A stretch of DNA of 64,000 nt, taken from Geodermatophilus bullaregiensis (lineage in GTDB: Bacteria > Actinomycetota > Actinomycetes > Mycobacteriales > Geodermatophilaceae). Shown one piece after another: positions 25,937-34,064 of the stretch. The notes beneath the pieces are model-generated. The model did no database searches. It saw only the letters and a list, made by a program, of their open reading frames with translations, and was not told the DNA's origin. Where the stretch lies: assembly GCF_016907675.1 (NCBI RefSeq), contig NZ_JAFBCJ010000001.1, positions 3,162,001 to 3,226,000 on the forward strand, read 5' to 3'. Positions within the stretch are counted from its first letter, which is position 1. Each line of letters opens with the position of its first letter. The position numbers were made by a program, and so were the translations under genes.

Positions 25937-26188
25937 ATGGGCATCCTGAACCGACTCCTCGGAACTGCTGAGACCACGGCTCGTCGGGGCGCCGCCGGAG
26001 GCCGCGCCACCGCGGGGCGTGCCACGACCGGGCGCGGCATGGGCCGCACCACGGGCACCACGCGCGGCATGGGCCGCACCCGCATGTCCGCCGGGACCCC
26101 GACCCGGCGCATGGGGCGCGGGGCCCCGACCACGGCGGCCTCGGGCGGGCTGGGCCGGCTGCTCGGCTCGCTGACCCGCCGCCGCTGA
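25937..26188 (+). CDS. Small basic Arg/Gly/Thr-rich protein of unknown function
   Basis: 83 residues, not recognised. The N-terminus MGILNRLLGTAETTARRG and C-terminus GGLGRLLGSLTRRR are amphipathic and echo each other (G-x-L-x-R-L-L-G). The middle consists of GRATAGRATTGRGMGRTTGT-type repeats with three GMGRT-like units. It has about 18 Arg and almost no acidic residues, so it is strongly cationic and probably binds nucleic acid or acidic membrane. A promoter-like hexamer upstream and a strong terminator downstream argue that it is a real monocistronic gene. It lies outside the riboswitch transcript of cobN. Confidence 0.6.
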   Translation: MGILNRLLGTAETTARRGAAGGRATAGRATTGRGMGRTTGTTRGMGRTRMSAGTPTRRMGRGAPTTAASGGLGRLLGSLTRRR

Positions 26189-26194
26189 TCGGAG

Positions 26195-26244
26195 GGCCCC
26201 GTCCTCCCACCCTCCGCGAGCTCAGGGGGGCCCGGGACGGGGCC
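26195..26244. terminator. Bidirectional terminator hairpin before cobS
   Basis: Perfect 9-bp arms GGCCCCGTC (26195–26203) and GACGGGGCC (26236–26244) enclose a further C-rich/G-rich inner stem (CTCCCACCCTCC against GGGGGG). It sits between the convergent ends of the small basic gene and cobS. Confidence 0.7.
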
Positions 26245-26254
26245 GGCGCGGCCG

Positions 26255-27031
26255 CTAGGGCAGCGAGGCGGCGGCGACCACGAGCACGACGGTCGCCGCC
26301 GCCTCGCCCATGGCCCCCATCACGTCCCCGGTGATCCCGCCGAGGCGGGCCGTCGCCCGTACCCGCACGCCCTCGGCCGCGAGCAGCCCGGCGGCCGACG
26401 CGCCCACCAGTGCCGCCGCGGCGCCGGGACCGGCGACCAGCCACGCAGCCGCCCCGGCGAGCACGCCCACGGTGAGCACCCAGGCGGCCAGCCACGGCGC
26501 CGACACCGTGCCGGCGACCGCCCGACCCAGCTCCGAGCCCGCGGCGGTCGGCACGCCGGGCAGGCCGGTGCGGGCCATCGCCAGCCGGGCCACGGCCACC
26601 GCCGTCCACAGCGCGAGCCAGCCGCCGTCCCGCTCGAGCAGGGCCGCCCCGGCCGCCGCCTGCACCAGCAGCGTGAGCACGAGCGTCACGACGCCGAACG
26701 GGCCGACGTCGCCCTGGTGCATCACCTGCAGGGCCCGCTCACGGCCGCGCAGCGGCCCCAGCCCGTCGGCGGTGTCGGCCAGCCCGTCGAGGTGCAGCGC
26801 CCGGGTCAGCGCCGCGAGGGCGGCCAGTGCGGCCACCGCCCCGGCCAGCGGGGACACCAGGTGGGCACCCAGCACGCCGACGCCGGCCGCTCCGCCGCCG
26901 AGCGCCAGGCCGACCAGCGGCGCCCACGGCAGCACGCCGCGGGTCGAGGCCGCGGCAGCCGCGGGCACCCTCACCACGGTGAGCAGCGCGACCGACTCCA
27001 GCGGGCCGGCCCACGGGCGCCGCGCGCTCAC
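26255..27031 (-). CDS. cobS: Adenosylcobinamide-GDP ribazoletransferase (cobalamin synthase)
   Basis: Membrane enzyme joining adenosylcobinamide-GDP with α-ribazole (phosphate) to make adenosylcobalamin. 258 residues with six or so hydrophobic helices. The catalytic acidic motif HLDGLADTADGLG (about 78–90) and the C-terminal GGITGDVMGAMGEAAA are diagnostic. GTG at 27031 overlaps the stop of cobU. It is the last gene of the cobC-cobU-cobS operon and ends at the strong hairpin at 26195–26244. Confidence 0.95.
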   Translation of the reverse strand: MSARRPWAGPLESVALLTVVRVPAAAAASTRGVLPWAPLVGLALGGGAAGVGVLGAHLVSPLAGAVAALAALAALTRALHLDGLADTADGLGPLRGRERALQVMHQGDVGPFGVVTLVLTLLVQAAAGAALLERDGGWLALWTAVAVARLAMARTGLPGVPTAAGSELGRAVAGTVSAPWLAAWVLTVGVLAGAAAWLVAGPGAAAALVGASAAGLLAAEGVRVRATARLGGITGDVMGAMGEAAATVVLVVAAASLP

Positions 27032-27549
27032 CGCAGGCGCTGCGGCAGGCCGGCGACCACGAACCAGACCTCGTCGGCGGTGCCGGCCAGCCGCTGGTTG
27101 ACCTCGCCGAGGGTGTCGCGGAACAGCCGTCCCGACCGGGTCTCGGGCACCACGCCGAGGCCGACCTCGTCGCTGACCGCGACCACGTGCGCCGGCGTCA
27201 TCGTCCAGGAGTTGACCAGCGCGTCGCAGCGGCCGGCCAGCCGGTCGAGCGCGCCGGGCTCGTCGGTCCACACCCCGGTCTCGTCCATGAGCGCCGCGAC
27301 CCACGTGGTCACGCTGTCGACCAGCACCGTGCCACCGCGCAGCAGGTCGCTGGGCGCCGTCGTCTCGAGCGTCGTCCACCCGGCCGGGCGGCGGGCGCGG
27401 TGGGCGGCCACCCGCCGTACCCACTCGTCGTCGCCGCCGGCCGGCGTCGACGTGGCCAGGTAGACGACGTCGGCGCGGCCGGCCACCAGCGCCTCCGCGT
27501 GCGCCGACTTCCCCGACCGCGACCCGCCGAGCACGAGCACCCTGCTCAC
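27028..27549 (-). CDS. cobU: Adenosylcobinamide kinase / guanylyltransferase
   Basis: Phosphorylates adenosylcobinamide and then guanylylates it, activating it for CobS. 173 residues. The P-loop VLVLGGSRSGKSAHAEAL is at the very start. VYLATSTPAGGDDEWVRRVAAH carries the guanylylated-His region, and VSDEVGLGVVPETRSGRLFRD is the conserved C-terminal motif. GTG at 27549 overlaps the preceding stop; the downstream end overlaps cobS. Three successive 4-nt overlaps imply tight coupling. Confidence 0.95.
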   Translation of the reverse strand: MSRVLVLGGSRSGKSAHAEALVAGRADVVYLATSTPAGGDDEWVRRVAAHRARRPAGWTTLETTAPSDLLRGGTVLVDSVTTWVAALMDETGVWTDEPGALDRLAGRCDALVNSWTMTPAHVVAVSDEVGLGVVPETRSGRLFRDTLGEVNQRLAGTADEVWFVVAGLPQRLR

Positions 27550-28109
27550 GGTGCCGTTCCCGCGGTGAGGTCCAGGCGGGTGACCGTGCCGTTGTGCGGC
27601 GTTCCCGCGGGCATCTGCGCGGGGCCGAGCCCGGCCGCGACCGCCTGCGCGGCCCGGATGGTGTCCCCGTGGGTGACCAGCGCGACGACGCCGACCGGTG
27701 GCTCGGCCCGCAGCCGCGCGAGGAGGTCCGCGACCCGCGCGTGCAGCTGCGCCAGGCTCTCGCCGCCCTCGGCCGACCAGTGCGGATCGGTCCAGTCGAC
27801 GACGTCCCACAGCTCCCGGGAGGGCCGGCCCTCCAGCACCCCGTAGCCCTGCTCGCGCAGCGCGGGCGTCGTGGTGAACGGCAGTCCGGTGGCGCGGGCG
27901 CAGTGCTCGGCGGTCTGCACCGCCCGGCGCAGGTCGCTGGACAGCACCGCCCCCGGCCGCAGGGCGGCCAGCTCGCGCGCCGCGGCCGCGGCCTGCTCGT
28001 GACCCAGCGCGGTGAGCGGCACGTGCGCCGTCTGGCCCTGCATGAGCCCGGCGGCGTTCCACTCGCTCTGGCCGTGCCGGACGAGGAGGAGGGTGAGCGG
28101 ACGGGCCAT
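27546..28109 (-). CDS. cobC: Histidine phosphatase, probable α-ribazole phosphatase
   Basis: Phosphoglycerate-mutase-like phosphatase of 187 residues. It has the RHG motif LLLVRHGQSEWNAAGL (catalytic His about 11), the second catalytic region LREQGYGVLEGRPS and VTHGDTIRAA near the C-terminus. Position as first gene of a cobC-cobU-cobS operon makes α-ribazole-5'-phosphate dephosphorylation the likely job; the fold alone would also allow a general phosphatase. ATG at 28109, divergent from the Fic-like gene. Confidence 0.85.
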   Translation of the reverse strand: MARPLTLLLVRHGQSEWNAAGLMQGQTAHVPLTALGHEQAAAAARELAALRPGAVLSSDLRRAVQTAEHCARATGLPFTTTPALREQGYGVLEGRPSRELWDVVDWTDPHWSAEGGESLAQLHARVADLLARLRAEPPVGVVALVTHGDTIRAAQAVAAGLGPAQMPAGTPHNGTVTRLDLTAGTAP

Positions 28110-28188
28110 GGTGGTCGCCGAGCGTAGGACAGCGCGCGCGGCGGCTCCGGACGGGGACGGCCCTGTCGGGGCGGACCCCGGCGGCTCG

Positions 28189-28194
28189 TACCGT
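28189..28194 (+). promoter_or_regulatory. -10 hexamer TACCGT before the Fic-like gene
   Basis: TACCGT ends 6 nt before the GTG at 28201. No ribosome-binding site lies between, so a leaderless mRNA is likely. Confidence 0.5.
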
Positions 28195-28200
28195 CGGGGC

Positions 28201-28989
28201 GTGACCATCCCCGTCCGGCCGGGGGCCGGCCGCCCCGCCGCCGCGTCCGCCGGCGCCGACCCGCTGGCTCCGCTGCTCGACCTCCCCGGGGTCCGTGAGG
28301 CCGCCGACGCCGCGCGCGCCGGCATCGACCGGCTCCTGGCGCACCGGCTGATGCGCAACCGGTCGGCCGAGGTCAGCAGCGAGTCGGCGCTGCGCGGCGC
28401 CCGCGCCTCCGCGGCCCTGGACGGGGTCGACGTGGCGCTGGCCGACCTGCGCGCCGGCTCGGTGGACGACCCGGTCGTGCAGGGCTCGCTGCGGGTCTCG
28501 GTCGGGCTCGGGTCCATGGTCGACACCTGGTCGCGGGCGCCCGGTCAGGTGCTCGCCCGGCTGCACGTGCTGGCCGCCGCCGACCTGGTCGACCGCGCCG
28601 ACCTCGGCCGGCCCGCACCGCACGCCGGGCCCCGGCTGAACGGCCTCCTCCAGGTGGTCACGAGCACCTCGGCGGTGCCGGCGGTGCTCGTCGCCGGCCT
28701 GGTGCACGGCGAGCTCGCCGCGCTGGCACCGTTCGGCACCGCCGACGGCGTCGTCGCCCGCGCCGCCGGCCGGCTCACCACGATCGGCCGCGGCCTGGAC
28801 CCCAAGGCCGTGTCGGTGCCCGAGGTCGGGTTCGCCGAGCTGGGCGCCGAGGAGTACCGCGGACGCCTGGCCGGCTACGCCTCCGGGGGCCCCGACGGCG
28901 TGGCCGCCTGGCTGGTCCACTGCTGCCGGGCCACCGAGCTCGGCGCCCGCGAGGGCCTGGCGATCGCCGAGGCCATCCTGCGCGGCTGA
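28201..28989 (+). CDS. Divergent Fic-like protein lacking the catalytic histidine
   Basis: 262 residues. The stretch SSESALRGARASAALDGVDV (about 59–78) resembles the N-terminal helix of Fic proteins (the ASSxIEG region). APFGTADGVVAR (about 176–187) occupies the place of the HPFxxGNGRxxR active-site loop. The catalytic His is Ala, Asn is Asp and the first Arg is Val, while Pro-Phe, the second Gly and the last Arg remain. AMPylation is therefore unlikely. Related actinobacterial proteins beside Tad loci are often labelled 'oxidoreductase', for which I see no cofactor motif. A structural or regulatory role is inference. Confidence 0.65.
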   Translation: MTIPVRPGAGRPAAASAGADPLAPLLDLPGVREAADAARAGIDRLLAHRLMRNRSAEVSSESALRGARASAALDGVDVALADLRAGSVDDPVVQGSLRVSVGLGSMVDTWSRAPGQVLARLHVLAAADLVDRADLGRPAPHAGPRLNGLLQVVTSTSAVPAVLVAGLVHGELAALAPFGTADGVVARAAGRLTTIGRGLDPKAVSVPEVGFAELGAEEYRGRLAGYASGGPDGVAAWLVHCCRATELGAREGLAIAEAILRG

Positions 28990-29040
28990 CCGCCCGCCGT
29001 CCGCCCTGCGGCCCGCACCGGCCCGGGAGAGGGTGGGCGG

Positions 29041-30009
29041 ATGCGCTATCTCGACGTCGACGGGGTCGGCCGGGTCAGCCGGATCGGCCTGGGCACCTGG
29101 CAGTTCGGCTCCCGCGAGTGGGGCTACGGCGAGGGGTACGCCTCCGGGGCGGCGAAGGACATCGTGCGCCGCGCCCGCGACCTGGGCGTGACCCTCTTCG
29201 ACACCGCGGAGGTCTACGGCTTCGGCCGCAGCGAGCGGATCCTCGGCGAGGCGCTGGGCGACGAGCGCGCCGAGGTCGTCGTCGCCTCGAAGCTCTTCCC
29301 GGTGGCGCCGTTCCCGCCGGTGGTCCGCAACCGGCTCGAGGGCAGCGCCCGGCGGCTGGGGCTCCAGCGGATCCCGCTGTACCAGGTGCACCAGCCCAAC
29401 CCCGTCGTCCCCGACACCGTGACGATGCCCGGGCTGCGCACGCTGCTCGACGAGGGCCGCATCGGCGCGGTCGGCGTCTCCAACTACTCGCCGGCGCGCT
29501 GGCGGGCCGCCGACGCCGCGCTGGGCCGCCCGGTGGTCAGCAACCAGGTGCAGTTCTCCCTCGCCCGGCCGGGCGCGCTGGCGGACCTCGTACCCTTCGC
29601 CGAGCGCGAGCAGCGGGTCGTCATCGCCTACAGCCCGCTGGCGCAGGGGCTGCTCGGTGGCCGCTACGACGTCGACCACCGGCCGGGTGGCGTGCGGGCG
29701 GCCAACCCGCTGTTCGGCACGGAGAACCTGCGCCGGGTGCAGCCGCTGCTCGACGTCCTCCGCGACGTCGGCGACGCGCACGGCGTGCGTCCCGGGACGA
29801 TCGCCCTCGCCTGGCTGGTCTCGCTGCCGCAGGTGGTCGTCATCCCCGGCGCGTCCGGCGTGGAGCAGGTGGAGGCCAACGCCGCGGCCGGCGACGTCGA
29901 GCTGCGCCCCGACGAGCAGGCGGCGCTCACCGAGGCGGCCCGGGCGTTCACGCCGGTGTCGGCCGTCCGCACGCTGGCCGACGGCGTCCGCGAGCGGCTC
30001 CCGTTCTGA
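29041..30009 (+). CDS. Aldo/keto reductase
   Basis: TIM-barrel NADPH-dependent reductase of 322 residues. It has the catalytic Asp/Tyr pair in LFDTAEVYGFGRSERILGEA, the Lys in VVASKLFPV, a His position in LYQVHQPNPVV, and the NADPH-binding end VVIPGASGVEQVEANAAA. GVSNYSPARW and IAYSPLAQGLLGG are classical AKR motifs. ATG at 29041 follows GGGAGAGGG. It converges on the HAD-IB gene with 14 bp between. Substrate unknown. Confidence 0.92.
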   Translation: MRYLDVDGVGRVSRIGLGTWQFGSREWGYGEGYASGAAKDIVRRARDLGVTLFDTAEVYGFGRSERILGEALGDERAEVVVASKLFPVAPFPPVVRNRLEGSARRLGLQRIPLYQVHQPNPVVPDTVTMPGLRTLLDEGRIGAVGVSNYSPARWRAADAALGRPVVSNQVQFSLARPGALADLVPFAEREQRVVIAYSPLAQGLLGGRYDVDHRPGGVRAANPLFGTENLRRVQPLLDVLRDVGDAHGVRPGTIALAWLVSLPQVVVIPGASGVEQVEANAAAGDVELRPDEQAALTEAARAFTPVSAVRTLADGVRERLPF

Positions 30010-30023
30010 CCAGCGGCCCTCCT

Positions 30024-30881
30024 TCAGGCGCCGCGGCGTCGCCAGCGGCCGGCGACGGGCACCGCGGGCACCGGGGGCGCGACCGCGGCCGGGACGACGC
30101 GCAGCGCCCGCCGCCGCGCGTACCAGGCCAGCCCCGCGACCGCCGCGCCCACGCCCACGGCCGCGCCGGTCACCACCGGCGCCGGTGGCACCGGGAAGCG
30201 CGAGCGCATGGCCACCGGCCGGGTGAACTCCAGCACCGGCCAGCCCCGCTCGGCGGCGGCCCGCCGCAGTGCCCGGTCGGGGTTGACCGCCGTGGGGTGC
30301 CCGACGGCGCTGAGCATGGGCAGGTCGGTGACCGAGTCGCTGTAGGCGTAGCAGTCGGCCAGGTCGTAGCCGCTCTCGGCGGCCACCTGCCGCATCGCCA
30401 CGGCCTTGTTCTCGCCGTAGGCGTAGAAGTCGATCTCGCCGGTGTAGTGGCCGTCGGCGGTCACCATCCGGGTGGCCACCACGCGGTCGGCGCCGAGCAT
30501 CTCGCCGATCGGCTCGACCATCTCCGCGCCGCTGCTGGAGACGATGACGATCTCCCGCCCGGCCGCCCGGTGCTCCTCGATGAGGTCGGCGGCCTCGGCG
30601 TAGACCAGCGGGTCGACGATCTCGTGCAGCGTCTCCCGGACGATGTCGTGCACCGTCGCGACGTCCCAGCCGGTGGCCATCCGGGTGATCTGCGCCCGCA
30701 TCCGCTCCATCTGCGCCGCGTCGGCGCCGGCGAGGGAGAAGGTGAACTGCGCGTAGGCGCCCTTGAGCACGGCGCGGCGGTTGATCAGACCGCCCGCGAA
30801 GAAGGGGCGGCCGAAGGCCAGGGTGCTGGACTTGGCGATGACCGTCTTGTCCAGGTCGAAGAACGCCGCGGCGCGGGTCAC
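30024..30881 (-). CDS. HAD-IB family hydrolase (SerB-like phosphatase)
   Basis: 285 residues. It begins AAAFFDLDKTVIAKSSTLAF, the DxDK variant of HAD motif I (nucleophile Asp about 9). VIVSSSGAEMVEP is motif II and YAYSDSVTDLPMLSAVGHP motif IV. A C-terminal hydrophobic segment (about 233–255) with a basic tail suggests membrane anchoring. In mycobacteria and streptomycetes a homologue stands beside the Tad pilus operon in the same divergent orientation. Its substrate, perhaps phosphoserine-like or a lipid phosphate, is not known. GTG at 30881. Confidence 0.88.
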   Translation of the reverse strand: MTRAAAFFDLDKTVIAKSSTLAFGRPFFAGGLINRRAVLKGAYAQFTFSLAGADAAQMERMRAQITRMATGWDVATVHDIVRETLHEIVDPLVYAEAADLIEEHRAAGREIVIVSSSGAEMVEPIGEMLGADRVVATRMVTADGHYTGEIDFYAYGENKAVAMRQVAAESGYDLADCYAYSDSVTDLPMLSAVGHPTAVNPDRALRRAAAERGWPVLEFTRPVAMRSRFPVPPAPVVTGAAVGVGAAVAGLAWYARRRALRVVPAAVAPPVPAVPVAGRWRRRGA

Positions 30882-31008
30882 AGCTCACGACTGTAAGCGG
30901 ATCGGGGGGTGCCGACGGGCACGCGCGCGCCGTCCACACCCCTCCGGGTCATCCACAGATCCCGGCCGCGGCGCCGCCCCGGCTCCCCGCTGCGCTGGGC
31001 TCGGTCGC

Positions 31009-32124
31009 GTGCCTCCCCGCCTGCCCTCCCGCCCGTCATCCGTCCCGCGCTCGCGTCCGCTCGTCGTCAGCACCGACGAGGACCTCCTCGACGACGTCCT
31101 GCGGCTCCTGGCCGCGGCCGGCACCGAACCGGAGGTCGCCACCGGCGGTCCGGCGCTGCGGCGTGCCGTCCGGGAGGCCCCGGTCGTCCTGCTCGGTGCC
31201 GACGTCCTCGCCAGCCCGGCGGTCCGTGCGCTGCCCCGGCGGCCGGGCGTGGTGGTCGTGGCGGCGCACCCGCTCCCCGCGCCGGCGTGGGCGGCCGCGG
31301 TCGAGCTGGGCGCCGAGCGCGTCGCCGTCCTCCCCGACGACGAGGCGTGGCTGGTGTCCCGTGCCGCCGACGCCGTGCGCTCGCCGGTCGAGCGCGGCCG
31401 GCTGGTCGTGGTGGGCGGCAGCTGCGGCGGTGCCGGCGCCAGCACGCTGGCCGCCGCGCTGGCCGTCACCGCGGCTGAGGACACCGAGGGCGTGCTGCTG
31501 GTCGACGCCGACGTGTGGGGCGGCGGGTTGGACCTGCTGCTGGGAGGCGAGGACGCCGAGGGGCTGCGGTGGCCCGCGCTGACCGGGGTGCGTGGCCGGG
31601 TGGCCGGCGACGCGCTGCTCGCCGCCCTGCCCGAGGTCGGCGGGGTGCACGTGCTGGCCGCCTCCCGGGAGGACCCCGCGCCGCTGCCGGCCGAGGCGCT
31701 GACCGCCGTCGTCGACGCCGCCCGTGCCTGCGGATGGCCGGTGGTGGTCGACCTGCCCCGCCCCGGCCCGCGGGGTGACGGGCTGGCCGAGGCCGTGCTC
31801 GCCGAGGCCGACCTCGCCGTGCTGGTCGTCCCCGCGCGGCTGCGCGCGGCGTCCGCTGCCCGGCTGCTGGTGTCCGGTCCACCCGCCGGCCCGGCGCCCT
31901 GGTCGGCGGCCCACCTGATCGCGCGTCCGGTCCCCGGCGGCCTGTCGGGACAGGAGGTGGCGACCGTGGTCGGCCGCCCGGTGGCCGCGGAGCTGGGCCA
32001 CGACCGCGGCGCCCTGCCGCGCGGGGAGCGGGGTGAGCCGCCGTCCGTGGCCCCGCGCAGTCCCCTCGGTGCCCTCACCCGCCGGCTGCTGGGCGAGCTC
32101 GACCGGTCCCGGTGGGCGGCGTGA
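31009..32124 (+). CDS. ssd: Septum-site-determining-like / CpaE-type ATPase of the Tad locus
   Basis: 371 residues. A receiver-like N-terminal domain (LVVSTDEDLLDDVLRLLAAA) precedes a MinD/ParA-fold domain with a deviant Walker A VVGGSCGGAGASTLAAALA (about 133–151), VLLVDADVWGGGLDLLLGG and VVVDLPRPGPRGD. This matches the Ssd/CpaE proteins that head actinobacterial Tad operons; CpaE localises the pilus machine and Ssd has been linked to septation. The start is GTG at 31009. The stop overlaps tadA by 4 nt. An upstream intergenic stretch of 127 bp holds the operon promoter, which I could not pin down. Confidence 0.87.
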   Translation: MPPRLPSRPSSVPRSRPLVVSTDEDLLDDVLRLLAAAGTEPEVATGGPALRRAVREAPVVLLGADVLASPAVRALPRRPGVVVVAAHPLPAPAWAAAVELGAERVAVLPDDEAWLVSRAADAVRSPVERGRLVVVGGSCGGAGASTLAAALAVTAAEDTEGVLLVDADVWGGGLDLLLGGEDAEGLRWPALTGVRGRVAGDALLAALPEVGGVHVLAASREDPAPLPAEALTAVVDAARACGWPVVVDLPRPGPRGDGLAEAVLAEADLAVLVVPARLRAASAARLLVSGPPAGPAPWSAAHLIARPVPGGLSGQEVATVVGRPVAAELGHDRGALPRGERGEPPSVAPRSPLGALTRRLLGELDRSRWAA

Positions 32125-33260
32125 GCGCGCTGCCGCTGGTCGAGCGGGTCCGCGCCCGCCTGGCCCTCGAGCCCGGACCGCCCAGCCGGGCGGCCGTCGC
32201 CGCGCTGGTGCGGGAGGAGGCCGGCCTGCTCGGGGACGCCGACGTCCTCGACGCGGTCCGGGACGCGGTCCACGAGCTGGCCGGCGCCGGACCGCTGGAG
32301 CCCCTGCTGCGCGAGCCCGCGGTCACCGACGTCCTTGTCAACGGCCCCGCCGAGGTGTGGGTGGACCGCGGCGCCGGCCTCGAGCGGGCCGGGGTGCGCT
32401 TCCCCGACGAGGACGCCGTCCGCCGGCTGGCCGTGCGGCTGGCGGCCAGCGCCGGACGCCGACTCGACGACGCCGCGCCGTGGGTGGACGCCGGCCTGCC
32501 CGACGGCACGCGGCTGCACGCGGTCCTCCCGCCGGTCTCGGGCGCCGGCACCTGCCTGTCGCTGCGGGTGCTGCGCCGCTGCTCGCTGGGGCTGGCGGAG
32601 CTCGCCGCGCACGGGACGCTGCCCGGTGCGTCGGAGGGGCTGCTGCGGGCGGTGCTGCACGCGCGGCTGGCCTTCCTCGTCACCGGGGGCACCGGGTCGG
32701 GCAAGACCACCCTGCTGTCCGCGCTGCTCGGCGAGGTGCCCGACGGCGAGCGCATCGTGCTGTGCGAGGACGCCGCGGAGCTGACGCCGGCCCACCCGCA
32801 CGTCGTCCGGCTGCTCACCCGCCCGCCCAACGTCGAGGGCGTCGGCCGGGTGACGCTGCGCGACCTGGTGCGCCAGGCGCTGCGGATGCGGCCGGACCGG
32901 CTGGTGGTCGGTGAGGTCCGCGGCGCCGAGGTGACCGACCTGCTCGCCGCACTGAACACCGGGCACGACGGCGGCTGCGGCACCCTGCACGCCAACCGGC
33001 CGGGAGAGGTGCCGGCACGGCTGGAGGCACTCGGGGTCGCCGCGGGCCTCGACCGCCGGGCCGTGCACAGCCAGGCGGCGGCCGCGCTCGCCGTCGTCGT
33101 CCACCTGCGCCGCACCCCGGCGGGTCGGCGGGTCGACGAGATCGGCGTGGTCCGCCGCGACGGTGACCTGGTGACCGTCGAACCGGGCTGGCGGGCCGAC
33201 GGCGGCCCGTGCCCGGGGGAGCCGCGGCTGGCCGCGCTGCTCGACGGGACGGCGGCGTGA
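32121..33260 (+). CDS. tadA: Tad pilus assembly ATPase TadA/CpaF
   Basis: Secretion ATPase that powers Flp pilus assembly. 379 residues. The N-terminal helical domain has VTDVLVNGPAEVWVDRG; Walker A is VTGGTGSGKTTLLSALL (about 192–208), the Asp box LCEDAAELTP, Walker B RLVVGEVRGAEVTDLLAALN and the His box GCGTLHANRPGEVPARLEAL. All functional boxes of the CpaF family are intact. GTG at 32121 overlaps ssd; the stop overlaps tadB. Confidence 0.95.
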   Translation: MSALPLVERVRARLALEPGPPSRAAVAALVREEAGLLGDADVLDAVRDAVHELAGAGPLEPLLREPAVTDVLVNGPAEVWVDRGAGLERAGVRFPDEDAVRRLAVRLAASAGRRLDDAAPWVDAGLPDGTRLHAVLPPVSGAGTCLSLRVLRRCSLGLAELAAHGTLPGASEGLLRAVLHARLAFLVTGGTGSGKTTLLSALLGEVPDGERIVLCEDAAELTPAHPHVVRLLTRPPNVEGVGRVTLRDLVRQALRMRPDRLVVGEVRGAEVTDLLAALNTGHDGGCGTLHANRPGEVPARLEALGVAAGLDRRAVHSQAAAALAVVVHLRRTPAGRRVDEIGVVRRDGDLVTVEPGWRADGGPCPGEPRLAALLDGTAA

Positions 33261-34054
33261 CCGGGGCGCTGGTGCTGGTCGCGGCGGCGGTGCTGCTCTG
33301 GCCCGGCCGGTCGGTGCACCGGCGCCGGCGGTTGCGCCGGCTGACCCGCGCGGGATCGGCGCGCACCCGGTGGGCGGCCACGGTGCCGCCGCCGGCCTGG
33401 CCCGGACTCGCCGCGGCGCTGGCCGGCGCCGGGGGAGCGCTGCTGAGCACCCCGCTGGTCGCCGTGCTGGCCGGGGTGCTGGCCGCCGGCGCCGTGCGCG
33501 CCGCCGTCCGGCAGCGCGGTCAGCGCCGCGACGACGAGCGGCTCGACGCCCTCGCCGATGCGCTCGCCGCGCTCGGTGCCGAGCTGCGCAGCGGCCGCCC
33601 GCTGGAGGCCGCGACGGGGTCCGCCGTCGCCGTGTGCGCCGACGCCGAGTCCGGTGCGGCGCTCGCCCGGGCGCTCCGTGCCCCGGGCGCGGGTCCGCTG
33701 GAGGCCCGGTCGGACCTCGACCGCGCGCTCGACCGGGTCGCCGCGGCGGTGCTGCTCAGCGCCCGCACCGGCTGCTCGCTGGCCGCGGTCACCGGCGCGG
33801 TCGAGGACGACCTGCGCGCCCGCCGGCGGCAGCGGCTGGAGCTGTGCTCGGCGACCGCCGGTCCGCGCGCCAGTGCCGCGCTGCTGGCCGGGCTGCCGCT
33901 GCTGGCGCTGGCGATGGGCAGCGGCATCGGCGCCGCCCCGTGGGCGGTCCTCACCACGACCGCGGCCGGGCAGGTGCTGCTCGTCCTCGGCGTCGCCCTG
34001 GAGGCGGCCGGGCTGGCGTGGTCGGCGCGGCTGGTCCGGCGGGCCCTGCGGTGA
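33257..34054 (+). CDS. tadB: Tad pilus inner-membrane platform protein TadB
   Basis: 265 residues. A type II secretion F-domain region (LDALADALAALGAELRSGRP, then AAVLLSARTGCSLAAVTGAV) is flanked by hydrophobic helices at the N-terminus (ALVLVAAAVLLW), at about 65–95 and at the C-terminus (LAGLPLLALAMGSGIGAAPW and TTAAGQVLLVLGVALEAAGL). It would form, with TadC, the membrane platform driven by TadA. GTG at 33257 overlaps the tadA stop by 4 nt. Confidence 0.88.
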   Translation: MTGALVLVAAAVLLWPGRSVHRRRRLRRLTRAGSARTRWAATVPPPAWPGLAAALAGAGGALLSTPLVAVLAGVLAAGAVRAAVRQRGQRRDDERLDALADALAALGAELRSGRPLEAATGSAVAVCADAESGAALARALRAPGAGPLEARSDLDRALDRVAAAVLLSARTGCSLAAVTGAVEDDLRARRRQRLELCSATAGPRASAALLAGLPLLALAMGSGIGAAPWAVLTTTAAGQVLLVLGVALEAAGLAWSARLVRRALR

Positions 34055-34064
34055 GCGGGACGCC

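Noticed and set aside
28201..28989. Nicotinate-nucleotide:dimethylbenzimidazole phosphoribosyltransferase (CobT) next to cobC-cobU-cobS
   Set aside because: The position suggested CobT, but none of its glycine-rich or catalytic Glu motifs is present; the sequence fits a divergent Fic-like protein.
30010..30030. Fourth copy of the structured repeat between the aldo/keto reductase and HAD-IB genes
   Set aside because: Only a short GGCCCTCCTTCAGG-like match is present and neither arm of the element can be drawn.
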